The notes: a model not told the origin generated them from the sequence alone. A DNA stretch of 61,494 nt from Erginobacter sp964587835 (GCA_964587835.1 CAZPMN010000014.1:1-61494); one strand, 5' to 3'; counted from the first letter of the stretch, positions 25,788 to 34,483 are shown. Program-made: numbers and translations.

Positions 25788-25811
25788 TAAATTAACATTT
25801 TTGTTAATTTA
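25788..25811. promoter_or_regulatory. Inverted repeat before abiE-type operon
   Basis: TAAATTAAC (25788-25796) and GTTAATTTA (25803-25811) are perfect 9-bp arms around six bases, ending 5 bp before the antitoxin ATG. AbiEi antitoxins bind inverted repeats in their own promoter, so this is the natural autoregulatory operator candidate. Confidence 0.65.
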
Positions 25812-25816
25812 ACGTT

Positions 25817-26455
25817 ATGAAATGGGAGGATTTTATCCGTAAGGCCGGGGAATACCCGATCATCGAGTCGAAGGTCTTCCTGACCGGGGCGGAGCAGCCG
25901 GAACCGCTCCGGGTCCAGATCGGGAGGTGGGAGAAAGCGGGAAAGCTGATCAAGGTCAAGCGCGGGGTCTATCTCCCGGCCCCGCCCTACCGCCGGGTCG
26001 AGGTCTGGGAGCCTTTCCTGGCCGGGCTGCTGAAAAGACCTTCTTATCTCAGCCTGGAGAAGGCGCTGGAATTTCACGGCTGCATCCCGGAAGCGGTGCC
26101 GGTCTTTACCTCGGTGACCCCCAAACGGCCGGCCGTATTCTCCTCCCCGGCCGGGACTTTCACCTACCGGCATCTCGATCCCTCCCTCTTCTGGGGTTAC
26201 GAGGGCCACTCCATCCGGGGGCAGACCGCGCTGATCGCCTCGCCGGAGAAGGCCCTCCTCGACCTGATCTATCTCTACCGGAGGAAGATCCCCACCGGCT
26301 ATATCCGGGAGCTGCGGCTCCAGAACCCGGAGAGGATCGATCCCGGCCGTCTCCTGGAATACGCCGGCCGGTTCAACAAGCCCCGCGTCCTTAAGGCCGC
26401 TCGCCGGATCCGGGACGAATTGGCCCAAACCGCTGCCGGGGAGAGAACACTGTGA
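25817..26455 (+). CDS. AbiEi-family antitoxin (type IV toxin-antitoxin)
   Basis: A 212-residue protein of the AbiEi family: an N-terminal winged helix (VQIGRWEKAGKLIKVKRGVY, then YLPAPP) and a C-terminal domain with SYLSLEKALEFHGCIPEAVP, SVTPKRP and TALIASPEKALLDLIYLYRR. AbiEi proteins repress their own operon and counteract the AbiEii nucleotidyltransferase. The stop overlaps the toxin start by 4 bp (GTGA). The inverted repeat just upstream fits autoregulation. Full length, no defect seen. Confidence 0.88.
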   Translation: MKWEDFIRKAGEYPIIESKVFLTGAEQPEPLRVQIGRWEKAGKLIKVKRGVYLPAPPYRRVEVWEPFLAGLLKRPSYLSLEKALEFHGCIPEAVPVFTSVTPKRPAVFSSPAGTFTYRHLDPSLFWGYEGHSIRGQTALIASPEKALLDLIYLYRRKIPTGYIRELRLQNPERIDPGRLLEYAGRFNKPRVLKAARRIRDELAQTAAGERTL

Positions 26456-27255
26456 AGGATTACGCCCTCCAGCTGGCCGCCGGTCGGAGCGGCCACAACG
26501 AGAAGCTGAACTCCCTGCGGGAGTACCTCCAGGCCTACATCCTGAGGATTCTCTTCGAAGACGGTTTCTTCGATTCCGCGGCCTTCGTCGGCGGAACCGC
26601 CCTGCGCTTCCTCTACCGGATCCCGAGGTTTTCCGAGGATTTGGATTTTTCCGCCGTCGGGGAGAAGCCCTACCCTTTCGCGCCAGGGATGGAGAGATTG
26701 AAACGGGAGTTGGAAGTCTCCGGATACGATGTCAGCGCCCGGATCAACGACCGAAAAACTGTCCGCTATGCCCTGATCGGGTTTGGCGGGATTATGTTCG
26801 AAGCCGGGATCTCTCCCCACCCCGGGCAAAAGCTGTCGATCAAGGTCGAGATCGACACCCGGCCGCCGGCGGGCGCGAAAACTGCCGTCCGGATCGGCGG
26901 TCTCCATTTCCCCCTGGCTTACCTAGCCCACGACCTGGCTTCGCTCTTCGCCGGCAAACTCTGCGCCCTTCTCGGCCGGAGCTACACCAAGGGCCGGGAC
27001 TTCTTCGACCTGGGATGGTACCTCTCGAGGTGGCCGGATCTCTCCCCCAACTTCGAACTGCTCCGAAACGGCCTCCGTCAGGCGGGGGCAAAGAAACCCT
27101 TTCCCGCGAAAGCGGATTGGCGAAACCGGATCTCCCGAGTGGTGGAACAGGCGGACTGGGAGGAGGTCCGAAGGGACGCGACTCCCTTTCTGGAGCGGCC
27201 GGCCGATCTGAATGTCTTCACCCGGGAGAACATCCTCCGGATGCTCAACGACTGA
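26452..27255 (+). CDS. AbiEii/AbiGii-family nucleotidyltransferase toxin
   Basis: A 267-residue nucleotidyltransferase. The polymerase-beta-like signature is clear: FVGGTALRFLYRIPRFSEDL then DFS, where GGTALR and S-E-D-L-D-F hold the catalytic acidic pair; the later motif SIKVEIDTRPP carries the third acidic residue, and HDLASLFAGKLCALLGRSYT with KGRDFFDLGWYL completes the family pattern. AbiEii-type toxins transfer nucleotides, and some modify tRNA; many act as phage-abortive systems. Start is GTG, overlapping the antitoxin gene. It looks intact. Confidence 0.88.
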   Translation: MKDYALQLAAGRSGHNEKLNSLREYLQAYILRILFEDGFFDSAAFVGGTALRFLYRIPRFSEDLDFSAVGEKPYPFAPGMERLKRELEVSGYDVSARINDRKTVRYALIGFGGIMFEAGISPHPGQKLSIKVEIDTRPPAGAKTAVRIGGLHFPLAYLAHDLASLFAGKLCALLGRSYTKGRDFFDLGWYLSRWPDLSPNFELLRNGLRQAGAKKPFPAKADWRNRISRVVEQADWEEVRRDATPFLERPADLNVFTRENILRMLND

Positions 27256-27360
27256 AATTGAGCCCACACCGAAAGTGGTGAATTTTGCACCACCTTGTCA
27301 ATTTTTCCTCCACGACAATGAGTTACAAACAACCCGTGTGGGGAATCGCCGTCCGGGGTA
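27256..27360. other. Short convergent gap with hairpin
   Basis: Between the toxin stop and the convergent mtnP stop there is GTGGTGAATTTTGCACCAC (about 27279-27297), a hairpin that could end either transcript. No gene is seen. Confidence 0.4.
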
Positions 27361-28107
27361 TCACTTGATCCGGGGGATGGTTTTCTTGAGCAGGGCGACC
27401 ACCTTCTCCACATTCTTCTGGAAGATCTCGAGGATGGCGTCCCAGGTGACGCTCTCCTCGTCAACCTTCCAGCAGTCGTAGTCGGTGGACATCGCCACCG
27501 CTGCGTAGGGGATGGCCGTCTCATTGGCCAGGGTGACCTCGGTGGCCAGGGTCATATTGACCACGTCCGCTCCCCACTGCCTGAAGAGGTGCGACTCCGC
27601 CCGAGTGGAGAACCGCGGCCCCTCGATGGTGACCACCGTTCCCTTCTCGTGGATCGGGTAACCAAGTTCGCGGCCGGCCTCGATCAGGAGCCGGCGCAAC
27701 GGGGGGGAGAACGGTTCCGCCATCGGGGTGTGCTTGGCACCGTCCTCAAAACTGTCGTGGAAGGTCATTTTCCGGCCCTTGGTGAAATCCAGGAACTGAT
27801 CGACGACGATCAAATCGCCCCGGCGAATCTCTTCCCGCAGCGAACCGCAGGCCGAGGTGGCGAGGATATGCGTCACCCCCTGTTGCTGGAGGGAATGGAT
27901 GTTGGCCCGGTAATTGACCCCCGAGGGCGGAAATTGGTGCCGCTTCCCGTGCCGGGAGATCAGGACAACCTCCACCCCCTCGATCCGCCCGGTGGTGAGC
28001 ACGCTCGAGGGTTTGCCCTAAGGGGTGACGACCTCCACCTCCCCAGGATCCCCCAGGATCTTCGGGTTATCCAGCCCGCTGCCGCCAATAATTCCGATCT
28101 TGACCAT
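27361..28107 (-). pseudogene. mtnP: S-methyl-5'-thioadenosine phosphorylase interrupted by one amber codon
   Basis: MtnP cleaves methylthioadenosine with phosphate. The reading frame runs from ATG 28107 (GGGAGG nearby) through VKIGIIGGSGLDNPKIL to VEVVTP, meets TAG at 28018-28020, and continues in the same frame with GKPSSVLTTGRIEGVEVVLI, SRHGKRHQFPPSGVNYRANI, ATSACGSLREEIRRGDLIVV and VVTIEGPRFSTRAESHLFRQ to the normal end, 248 codons in all. In relatives the interrupted spot is the Tyr of T-P-Y-G-K-P-S, so a single base change (TAC or TAT to TAG) explains it. The rest is undamaged. TAG ends other genes here, so recoding is unlikely; a recent nonsense mutation or base error is more likely. 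Confidence 0.85.
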
Positions 28108-28218
28108 ATGCCGCCTCCCGATATTTCTTCCCGAGGGGAATTGTGTATTATCCGCCTCAATGCAGGTCAGGCATTCCTGCCTGATCTGTCCTTCTCTCTG
28201 GTACAAACGAAAAAGCAA

Positions 28219-28462
28219 TCTAAATTTTTCATAGGTTCCCGCGCTTACTCCGGTTGCGAGGCTATATTCGAGATTATGGATATCATTATTGATGAAACAC
28301 GCGCTTAAGGGAAGCGAAATACACTGATGAAATCTTCAGCGATGAATACGTGCAGCCGATATCACCGCTCGGGTCCTCCGGAAGCCCGACGCGCTTAAAG
28401 CGGCAAAACTCTTCTTCTGATTGCCATACTCGAGGAAGACACCCGAGAAAGAAAAATACCTG
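28219..28462. other. Gap without a recognised gene
   Basis: About 245 bp between mtnP and the Phd/VapC promoter. A short plus-strand piece near 28255-28310 could be a gene remnant, but nothing is recognisable. Confidence 0.4.
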
Positions 28463-28491
28463 TTGACTATGCAGTCTGATTATCGTATTGT
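28463..28491 (+). promoter_or_regulatory. Promoter of the Phd/VapC operon
   Basis: TTGACT (28463-28468) and TATTGT (28486-28491) are spaced by 17 bp. Overlapping it, the octamer TGATTATC occurs twice (28478 and 28493) at 15-bp spacing, a possible binding site for the antitoxin itself. AGGAGG at 28505-28510 then serves ATG 28518. Confidence 0.5.
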
Positions 28492-28517
28492 ATGATTATC
28501 AGATAGGAGGGTTTCCA

Positions 28518-28799
28518 ATGAGGCCGACAGTCTTGACCGTAACGGAGGCGATCCGGAATTTCTCGGATTACATCAATCGTGTCGCCTATCGCCACGAGGC
28601 GTTTGTCCTCAGCAAGGGGAAAAAGCCCTTAGCGGAGCTCCGTCCCCTGCCCCACGGCCGGAGGCTCGGGGACCTGCCGTCCATCCTGCGCGCGGTCCCG
28701 CATCTGTCAAGAACGGACGCAGCAGCGTTCGCCAAAGACGTGGACGCGGCGCGGACCGATCTCGCCGCCGGCGACCTGAGGAACCCGTGGGTGTCCTGA
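28518..28799 (+). CDS. Phd/YefM-family antitoxin
   Basis: A 93-residue antitoxin. The N-terminus VTEAIRNFSDYINRVAYRHE and FVLSKGKKPLAELRPLP match the Phd/YefM DNA-binding fold; the acidic C-terminal part (AFAKDVDAARTDLAAGD) would wrap the toxin. ATG 28518 follows AGGAGG by 7 bases. The gene overlaps the PIN-domain toxin gene by 13 bp. Confidence 0.85.
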   Translation: MRPTVLTVTEAIRNFSDYINRVAYRHEAFVLSKGKKPLAELRPLPHGRRLGDLPSILRAVPHLSRTDAAAFAKDVDAARTDLAAGDLRNPWVS

Positions 28800-29191
28800 T
28801 CGACAGCAGCGTTCTCATTCACTTCGAGAGATCCGGCACGGATCTTACGACCTATGTCGAGGGCCGGGAAGAGGAAGAGGCCTTGCTATCAGTGATCTCG
28901 GCCAGCGAACTCCTCCACGGGGTCCACCGCGCCGAAGACAGGCGGGTCAAGGCTAAACGTCTCGCGTTTGTGGAGGGTGTCCTGACCGCGCTTCCTGTCC
29001 TGGGCATCGACCTCGCGACGGCGCGATCCCACTCGCAGTTGTGGGCTGGCCTCGCACAGCAAGGCCAGATGATCGGCGTCCACGACTCCTGGCTGGCGGC
29101 AGCGTGTCTCGCCCACGGCCTCCGGCTGGCGACCAGCAACTTGCGGGAATTCGCACGGGTGCCCGGTCTCGACGTGGAGAAGTGGGAGTAG
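28787..29191 (+). CDS. VapC-type PIN-domain ribonuclease toxin
   Basis: A 134-residue PIN-domain protein. Acidic catalytic residues are in place: VLIDSSVLIHFERSG (first Asp), ISASELLHGVHRA (Glu) and GVHDSWLAAACLAHG (Asp), with the C-terminal LATSNLREFARVPGL strand. VapC toxins are Mg-dependent endoribonucleases, many cutting tRNA. It starts at GTG inside the antitoxin gene and is intact. Confidence 0.9.
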   Translation: MGVLIDSSVLIHFERSGTDLTTYVEGREEEEALLSVISASELLHGVHRAEDRRVKAKRLAFVEGVLTALPVLGIDLATARSHSQLWAGLAQQGQMIGVHDSWLAAACLAHGLRLATSNLREFARVPGLDVEKWE

Positions 29192-29217
29192 ACTGCCCCG
29201 CCGGTTCCCTTCCCCCT

Positions 29218-29247
29218 GCCCCCCTCCTCGACGGGGAGGGGGTTTTT
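29218..29247 (+). terminator. Repeat-derived terminator after the VapC gene
   Basis: CCCCCCTCC, loop TCGAC, GGGGAGGGGG, then TTTTT. The same unit, including the following TGTGCTGG, recurs at 45322-45349 downstream of another plus-strand gene, so a dispersed repeat is serving as terminator. Confidence 0.7.
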
Positions 29248-29304
29248 GTGCTGGGCCGGGAGACGAGGATGGAGGGTCCGGCCGAGTTGGGGCCCGACGA
29301 AGGT

Positions 29305-32274
29305 TCAGTAGTTGATCGCGCCGACCGCGTCGAGGTCGAAACCGGAAGAACCGGTTCCGCTCAAAGCCCAGAAATCGCTGATATGCCTAACCGAGTCCCC
29401 ATCCGCGTCAGTCAGCCAACCGTCACCGGTGGAGGTTATCCGGATATACTGAACCCAGGTAAATGGTTTTCCCGGCAGATCGTTTAGATCGAAGGAGTCT
29501 CCGCCCGAAACCCCCGGGTTGGTCGGATCGGGGGAACCGTTATTGCTGTATACCGGATTGATCCCGGCAAATCCGTAACTATAAGACCAAGGGTTGTAAC
29601 AGTTGATCTTTCCGTCTTCGAAATAGCTGGGACGGTAATTGAAAGGAAATTCCCTCCAGTTCTTTCCGTTTTGGCTGACTTCAACGATCCCCGGCTCCAT
29701 AAATCTGACGGCTTCGGCGCCGGGTTGGTTAGCCGATTGAATCATAAAGGCATTTTCAAAGACCGTAAAATCAGCCCCCTCCCCGTCTACAACCATATTG
29801 TCGGTGAATCTGAGAGTGATACTCCCGCCATACGGCGAGGAGCCATCGCCTTGGGCCCGAGCGTGAAGAGAGACGACGTCCAGAGAACCCTGATATGCCC
29901 CTCCCCCCCGAGGGCAACCAATGGTAACGGAGTAATTTTGAGATGATGAACTGAGGGGAAGGAAACTTATCACCTCATCGACGTAGGGATCCGGCGAACC
30001 AAAGAGGCTGACCGCCCGGGGGGTGACCTGGACCAGAGATGATTCGTTGATTACCGCCGGGTAACCATCTTCCCGGAAGGCGATCACGGCGAAAAAATAT
30101 TCCCGATCGTTTTCCAGCGGGGAATCGACGAAGTTGTTTCCGGTACCGGCGTATACTTCAACCCCATCCTCGGGGCCAGCCGGATAGCCGTCGGTCTTCC
30201 TCACAACCCGGATCTCCGAAAAATCGTCCCTGGGGGGATTGACCCAGGCCAGCCCTACCTTGCCGTCTCCCGGAGCGGCTATTACTTCCGTCACTCCTTC
30301 CCATCCCTCGACAGTCAAGCTAAGGGTTTTCTCATCCGTAGCCGCTTCCCGATCGGTCGCCGTGACCACCACCTTATAGGTGGCGGCACTGGCCGGTATT
30401 CCGGAGATAACCCCGTCACTATCGCCGGAGAGGCCTTCCGCCAGTCCGGCCCAGCTCCAGGAATATGGCTCCGTTCCCCCGGCCGCTTCCAATGCAGTCC
30501 GGTAATCAAATCCCACATAGCCTTTGGGCAGGGATCCGGTGGTTATTCGAAAGTCCTGAGGGATTTCCGCCGGGGTGGGCGCCGGGGTTGAAGTGGGCCG
30601 AGGGGAAGTGAGAGGGGTAGGAGAACCAATCGGCGTCGGTTCCGCGGTTTCGCGGACAGTCAGCCGCAGCTCGGCGATGTCGTAAAGCCCGTCCCGGTCC
30701 TCGGCCCGGACCCGGAAGACAAATTCCCAGGGACCCTCTCCGAAATAGGAATCGGCGACCAGGCCGCTCAGAAGACCGGAGGAACTGAGAGTGATCCCGG
30801 CCGGAAGCTCGCCTTGCTCCAGACTGAAGAGATAAGGCGGAGTTCCCCCGGTAGCCTCGATAACCGCCGAGTAATCCTCTCCGGCGACCACCGACTCCAG
30901 GCTGCCGGTGGTGATATAGACCTGACTGAGGTTCACGGTTATACTGAACTCCCGGCGCGCGGTCCGGCGGCGGTCATCGGAGACCATCGCCGTAAAGGCC
31001 GACTTCCCGATCCGCTCGGGGATACCCCCGATCTCCCCAGTATCGGCATCAAGGAAGAGACGGGGGGGGAGTTCACCGGCCGAGATCGTCCAGATATAGG
31101 GCGGAACTCCTCCTTCCGCCTCCAGCTGGGCTTCATAGTTCTGCCCCTGGACCCCGTTGGGGAGCGACCCGGTGATTATTTTCAGCCCGCTTTCGTCGAT
31201 CGCCAGGTCGGACTCGGTGGTCACCTCCAACCCGAACTCCTTCTCGGCCGACCTTCCTTCCCGGTCCTTAACCCGGATCAGGAATTCCATCTTCTCCAGC
31301 TTTACGGGCACCCCAGAGATAATCCCCCGGTCCCGGTCAAAGAGCAGTCCCTCCGGGAGGCGGCCGGTGACCATTTCCCAGGTATAGGGGATGACACCGC
31401 CTCGGGCCCGGAGAGTAAGCAAATAACTCTCGGCCTTGACCGCGGGGGGTAGAGCGTCAGTGATAATTTCGATAGCTTCCTCCTTGATCTGCAGGGTGTA
31501 TTCACGGACGGCACTCGCCTCCTTTTGATCGACCACTCTGACACCGATCCGAAAAGTCCCCACTTCGCGCGGAATCCCGTTGATCACCCCGGAATCGGGG
31601 GCAAGACCAACCCCTTCCGGGAAGGTTCCCCCGTCCAGATGCCAACGGTAGGGAGACTCCCCACCCGCCGCCGCCAGTTCTACCAGATAATCCCGGCCCA
31701 ACGCACCGCCGGGAAGAATATCCGTAACGATCTTTAACTCTCCCACTTCCTCCTTACAAGGCTCCCGAACCAAAAGGCGAAATTCCCGGCTGGCAATCGA
31801 GCCGTCAGTCTCTACCAGCCGGACCGTGAACCACCATTCGCCGGCGGCCAGGGGGATCCCGGATACTATTCCCCGGGTAGAGAGAATCAGGTCGGGAGGA
31901 AGCTCTCCAGAGGCCAATGTCCAGGTTACCGTTCCCCGGGCCCCAACCGCTTTCAGCGTTTGACGGTAGTCGAGCCCAACCTTCCCCACGGGAAGCCGTT
32001 CGGTAAGGATGGACAGGGATACCGGGGTCGACAAGGCCTCGATCGGGCCGGATTCTCTTGAGAAGGGATTGGCCGATGCTCCATCCGGAACGGCCAAGGC
32101 GGCGGAGGGAAGTGAGCTTTCCCGGTCCATCACCGGCAGGACATTTCTGGTCGGGGAAGAGGAAGCTTCCGGCAGTGGGTCACCGCAATGGGTGAGATAG
32201 AAGATTCCGACCCCCGCGCCCAAGATGACACATCCAACGGCCAGTATGGCTAATCTGAGCCACCTGTTACTCAT
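29305..32274 (-). CDS. Large secreted protein with tandem putative-Ig (He_PIG-type) domains and fibronectin-like domain
   Basis: A 989-residue exported protein. ATG 32274 (MSNRWLRLAILAVGCVILGA) begins a signal sequence or anchor. It then carries at least six Ig-like repeats of about 90 residues, each opening with variants of ITTGSLPKGYVGFDYRTALE and continuing A-A-G-G-x-P-P-Y-x-W, G-x-L-P-x-G-L, G-x-I-S-G-I-P; the seventh follows a Pro/Thr linker (TPIGSPTPLTSPRPTSTPAP). A fibronectin-like module (GDGKVGLAWVNPPRDDFSEI) and a C-terminal beta-rich domain come last, ending FDLDAVGAINY. Such proteins act as surface adhesins or glycan binders; no enzymatic motif is seen. It neighbours the riboswitch-controlled secreted protein. 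Confidence 0.85.
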   Translation of the reverse strand: MSNRWLRLAILAVGCVILGAGVGIFYLTHCGDPLPEASSSPTRNVLPVMDRESSLPSAALAVPDGASANPFSRESGPIEALSTPVSLSILTERLPVGKVGLDYRQTLKAVGARGTVTWTLASGELPPDLILSTRGIVSGIPLAAGEWWFTVRLVETDGSIASREFRLLVREPCKEEVGELKIVTDILPGGALGRDYLVELAAAGGESPYRWHLDGGTFPEGVGLAPDSGVINGIPREVGTFRIGVRVVDQKEASAVREYTLQIKEEAIEIITDALPPAVKAESYLLTLRARGGVIPYTWEMVTGRLPEGLLFDRDRGIISGVPVKLEKMEFLIRVKDREGRSAEKEFGLEVTTESDLAIDESGLKIITGSLPNGVQGQNYEAQLEAEGGVPPYIWTISAGELPPRLFLDADTGEIGGIPERIGKSAFTAMVSDDRRRTARREFSITVNLSQVYITTGSLESVVAGEDYSAVIEATGGTPPYLFSLEQGELPAGITLSSSGLLSGLVADSYFGEGPWEFVFRVRAEDRDGLYDIAELRLTVRETAEPTPIGSPTPLTSPRPTSTPAPTPAEIPQDFRITTGSLPKGYVGFDYRTALEAAGGTEPYSWSWAGLAEGLSGDSDGVISGIPASAATYKVVVTATDREAATDEKTLSLTVEGWEGVTEVIAAPGDGKVGLAWVNPPRDDFSEIRVVRKTDGYPAGPEDGVEVYAGTGNNFVDSPLENDREYFFAVIAFREDGYPAVINESSLVQVTPRAVSLFGSPDPYVDEVISFLPLSSSSQNYSVTIGCPRGGGAYQGSLDVVSLHARAQGDGSSPYGGSITLRFTDNMVVDGEGADFTVFENAFMIQSANQPGAEAVRFMEPGIVEVSQNGKNWREFPFNYRPSYFEDGKINCYNPWSYSYGFAGINPVYSNNGSPDPTNPGVSGGDSFDLNDLPGKPFTWVQYIRITSTGDGWLTDADGDSVRHISDFWALSGTGSSGFDLDAVGAINY

Positions 32275-32487
32275 TGTTTCTTCCCCCCGTCGCGGAAAAC
32301 CGGGCACACCAACCCGGTGGCGACTGTCGCGACACCAACCTTCACCGAGGATCTCACTCCATTTGCTCGGCTGAATATCACCGAACAAATTATCGCTGCC
32401 GGAACCTCCCCTGGAAATAGCGAGGTCCCGGCAGCGAATTTTCCATACCAGTTACGGCTGAGTTAATCCTATCTTCCAGGATTATCC

Positions 32488-33195
32488 TTATCTGCTTAAC
32501 GGAATGTCGGACTCACCGCCGAAGTAGAACCGAGTCAACCCTCGAACTGCCCAGAGGCCATTAGAGGGCCTAAAGACGGCAAAATCGGTCTTACCATTAT
32601 GGTTAAAATCGGCGGGGACCGGAACATCCCGTTGACGACCAAAGTAGGTCCTGGTAACTCCCCTCACCGCCCAGAGGCCGGAAGAAGGCCGGAAGAGAGC
32701 GAGATCGCCGGTTCCGTCGCCGTCAAAGTCAGCGGGGGATGGTTGGTCCCCTTCCCGGCCGAAATAAGCCCGGGTTAACCCCCTCACCGCCCAGAGGCCG
32801 GTACTCCCCCGAAAGATGGCGATATTGTCCGTCCCGTTGCCGTCGAAATCGGCAGAAGCCGGAACATCACCTTCCCGACCAAAGTAGGCTCGGGTAACTC
32901 CCCTCACCGCCCAGAGGCCGGAAGAGGGCCGGAAGAGGGCAAGATCGCCAGTTCCGTCGCCGCTAAAGTCAGCGGGGGATGGTTTGTCCCCTCCCCGGCC
33001 GAAGTAGGCCCGGGTAATTCCCCTCACCGCCCAGAGACCGGAGCTTTCCCGAAAGAGAGCGATATCCTCCAACCCGTCGCCGTCAAAGTCAGCGGGCGAC
33101 GGAGCATCCCCATCCCGACCGAAGTAAGTCCGGGTAATCCCCCTCAACGCCCAGAGGCCTGAAGATGGTCGGAAGACGGCGGTAAAATTCCATTC
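32488..33195 (-). repeat. Six 120-bp coding repeats (FRP module)
   Basis: The 3' part of the gene is made of six 120-bp units encoding F-R-P-S-S-G-L-W-A-V-R-G blocks. DNA copies are very similar (CGGGTAACTCCCCTCACCGC and variants recur), so recent expansion or gene conversion is likely. The same protein module ends the gene at 45705. Confidence 0.85.
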
Positions 33196-34194
33196 TCCAG
33201 CCTCAATGCTGAAGAGAGTACTGCTGTAATCCAGCCAGTCGGTACAGAGAACCCAAAGCTGGCTTCCGTCCGGCTGAAAAGGCAGAAATTCGCCCGTCCC
33301 CGCCGTGAAACTCAGCTGGGAAGGAGAGCTTCCCGTCCCGAATATGGAAGTCTCTGACGAATTCCCGATCCGGGTTATCGTCCCCAGACTGGAAGTGGAA
33401 TACAGGTTTGGAGAAGAATCTTCATCGAAGGCAAAGCCGGAACAGGCATCAACCTCGGTCACAACAGTCCAATCCGACGATCCCAGGGGTGTTCCGGAAG
33501 CTATGGCCCCCGCCAGCTGGGAGGCGGTAAAGCAAACTATATCCTCGGGACCGGCCGGAAAATTGGTGAAGCCATAGTAAAGATTATCGTTCCGGTCGAA
33601 AGCGATCGGTCCGGAGTACCCCCCCAGATCGGCGACGACCACCGGCGCGGTCTGGCTGTCCCAGTAATAAACCTTGTTCTCCCCCACCCATCCTCCGGGA
33701 TTGGCCGAAAGGAACATCTCCGACTGGCTGTTGAAAGCGCAGGCAAAATTCCCCGATAGATTGAAATCCAGCCCCCGACGCATCCGGGCGGGAATTTGCC
33801 GGAAATCCGGTATAGTAAAGAGCCGGACGGCGTCTCCTCCGGTGGTAGAAACCGAACGGACCGTCCCCAGGGAGCTTTCCCCGAAGTAAACCGTATCCCC
33901 CCAAACCTTAACGAAACTGCCGTAGATGGTGGCGGCAGTCTGATAATTGAAGAGAACTTGAGCTGCGCCAGCCGGGTTCTTGATGATTTGATTAGCACTG
34001 AAAATGTAGAGATCCCCGGCGACGTCTCGGTCAAAGGCGTGGATCCCGGCCGAGTAAGCTCCGGCATCGCCGTTTACTGTTAATAGTGAAGCCACTTCAT
34101 AGCCAACGGTCGCGGTCAAGGTGGATTCCGCCCGCGCCGTTTGGGTAATTACCATCGCCAGAAATACAAAGGCTAAAACCGTCATCCTTTTCAT
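32488..34194 (-). CDS. Secreted propeller-like protein with six FRPSSGLWAVRG repeats, under a cobalamin riboswitch
   Basis: A 568-residue exported protein with a signal peptide (MKRMTVLAFVFLAMVITQTA, cleaved near RAES). Residues about 25-325 have the repeating beta-strand pattern of a propeller (GIHAFDRDVAGDLYIFS, WGDTVYFGESSLGTVRSV, GPIAFDRNDNLYYGFTN, SGFAFDEDSSPNLYSTSS). The rest is six 40-residue repeats of the type V-F-R-P-S-S-G-L-W-A-V-R-G-x-T-R-x-Y-F-G with calcium-loop-like DFDGDGTGD between them, ending ESDIPLSR. ATG 34194 follows GGGAGA. The only regulatory signal upstream is a cobalamin riboswitch and terminator, so expression should fall when B12 is ample. By analogy with the Bacteroides surface propeller BtuG, it may capture corrinoids (inference). 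Confidence 0.8.
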   Translation of the reverse strand: MKRMTVLAFVFLAMVITQTARAESTLTATVGYEVASLLTVNGDAGAYSAGIHAFDRDVAGDLYIFSANQIIKNPAGAAQVLFNYQTAATIYGSFVKVWGDTVYFGESSLGTVRSVSTTGGDAVRLFTIPDFRQIPARMRRGLDFNLSGNFACAFNSQSEMFLSANPGGWVGENKVYYWDSQTAPVVVADLGGYSGPIAFDRNDNLYYGFTNFPAGPEDIVCFTASQLAGAIASGTPLGSSDWTVVTEVDACSGFAFDEDSSPNLYSTSSLGTITRIGNSSETSIFGTGSSPSQLSFTAGTGEFLPFQPDGSQLWVLCTDWLDYSSTLFSIEAGEWNFTAVFRPSSGLWALRGITRTYFGRDGDAPSPADFDGDGLEDIALFRESSGLWAVRGITRAYFGRGGDKPSPADFSGDGTGDLALFRPSSGLWAVRGVTRAYFGREGDVPASADFDGNGTDNIAIFRGSTGLWAVRGLTRAYFGREGDQPSPADFDGDGTGDLALFRPSSGLWAVRGVTRTYFGRQRDVPVPADFNHNGKTDFAVFRPSNGLWAVRGLTRFYFGGESDIPLSR

Positions 34195-34301
34195 TGGATC
34201 TTCTCCCTTGGAAATTGAACCGTTGAAGACCATTCCGGCTCTCGGCCTGTTAACGATCACCTCCTTTTGGGCGGGAAGGCCGGGGGCGGAGCCGGAGAAA
34301 C

Positions 34302-34337
34302 AAAAAACCCGGTTCCTTCGCTTTAGAAGGACCGGGT
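34302..34337 (-). terminator. Intrinsic terminator of the cobalamin riboswitch
   Basis: On the minus strand the stem ACCCGGTCCTTC / GAAGGAACCGGGT closes a short loop and is followed by TTTTTTG. It lies between the aptamer (34386-34483) and the gene start (34194), the expected place for the expression platform. Confidence 0.85.
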
Positions 34338-34385
34338 CAGTTAAACCGCCCGCTCACTTTCCCTTTGACGCGAAGTTGGGTGAGC

Positions 34386-34483
34386 CGGCGGGGAAAAAGT
34401 AACCTGACTTTCCCTTCATCTTGAAGGGATCACAGTGGCGCGACCGTCCCGGATTTTCACCGGGTTCCCTCTTATCCCCGCCG
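34386..34483 (-). promoter_or_regulatory. Cobalamin riboswitch aptamer
   Basis: Read on the minus strand, the element has GGTGAAAATCCGGGACGGTC then GCGCCACTGTGA, the conserved cobalamin aptamer core, a hairpin CCCTTCaagatGAAGGG, and the B12-box-like AAGTCAGGTTAC. A perfect 9-bp P1 stem (TCCCCGCCG with CGGCGGGGA) closes it at about 98 nt. The compact size suggests one of the shorter aptamer classes. It is followed by an intrinsic terminator, so control is by premature termination. The regulated gene is the secreted protein at 32488-34194. Confidence 0.88.

Noticed and set aside
27361..28107. Pyrrolysine or recoded TAG in mtnP
   Set aside because: TAG ends several intact genes here (for example 4019, 59436, 60416, 60884), no pyl genes are in the window, and relatives have Tyr at the site.
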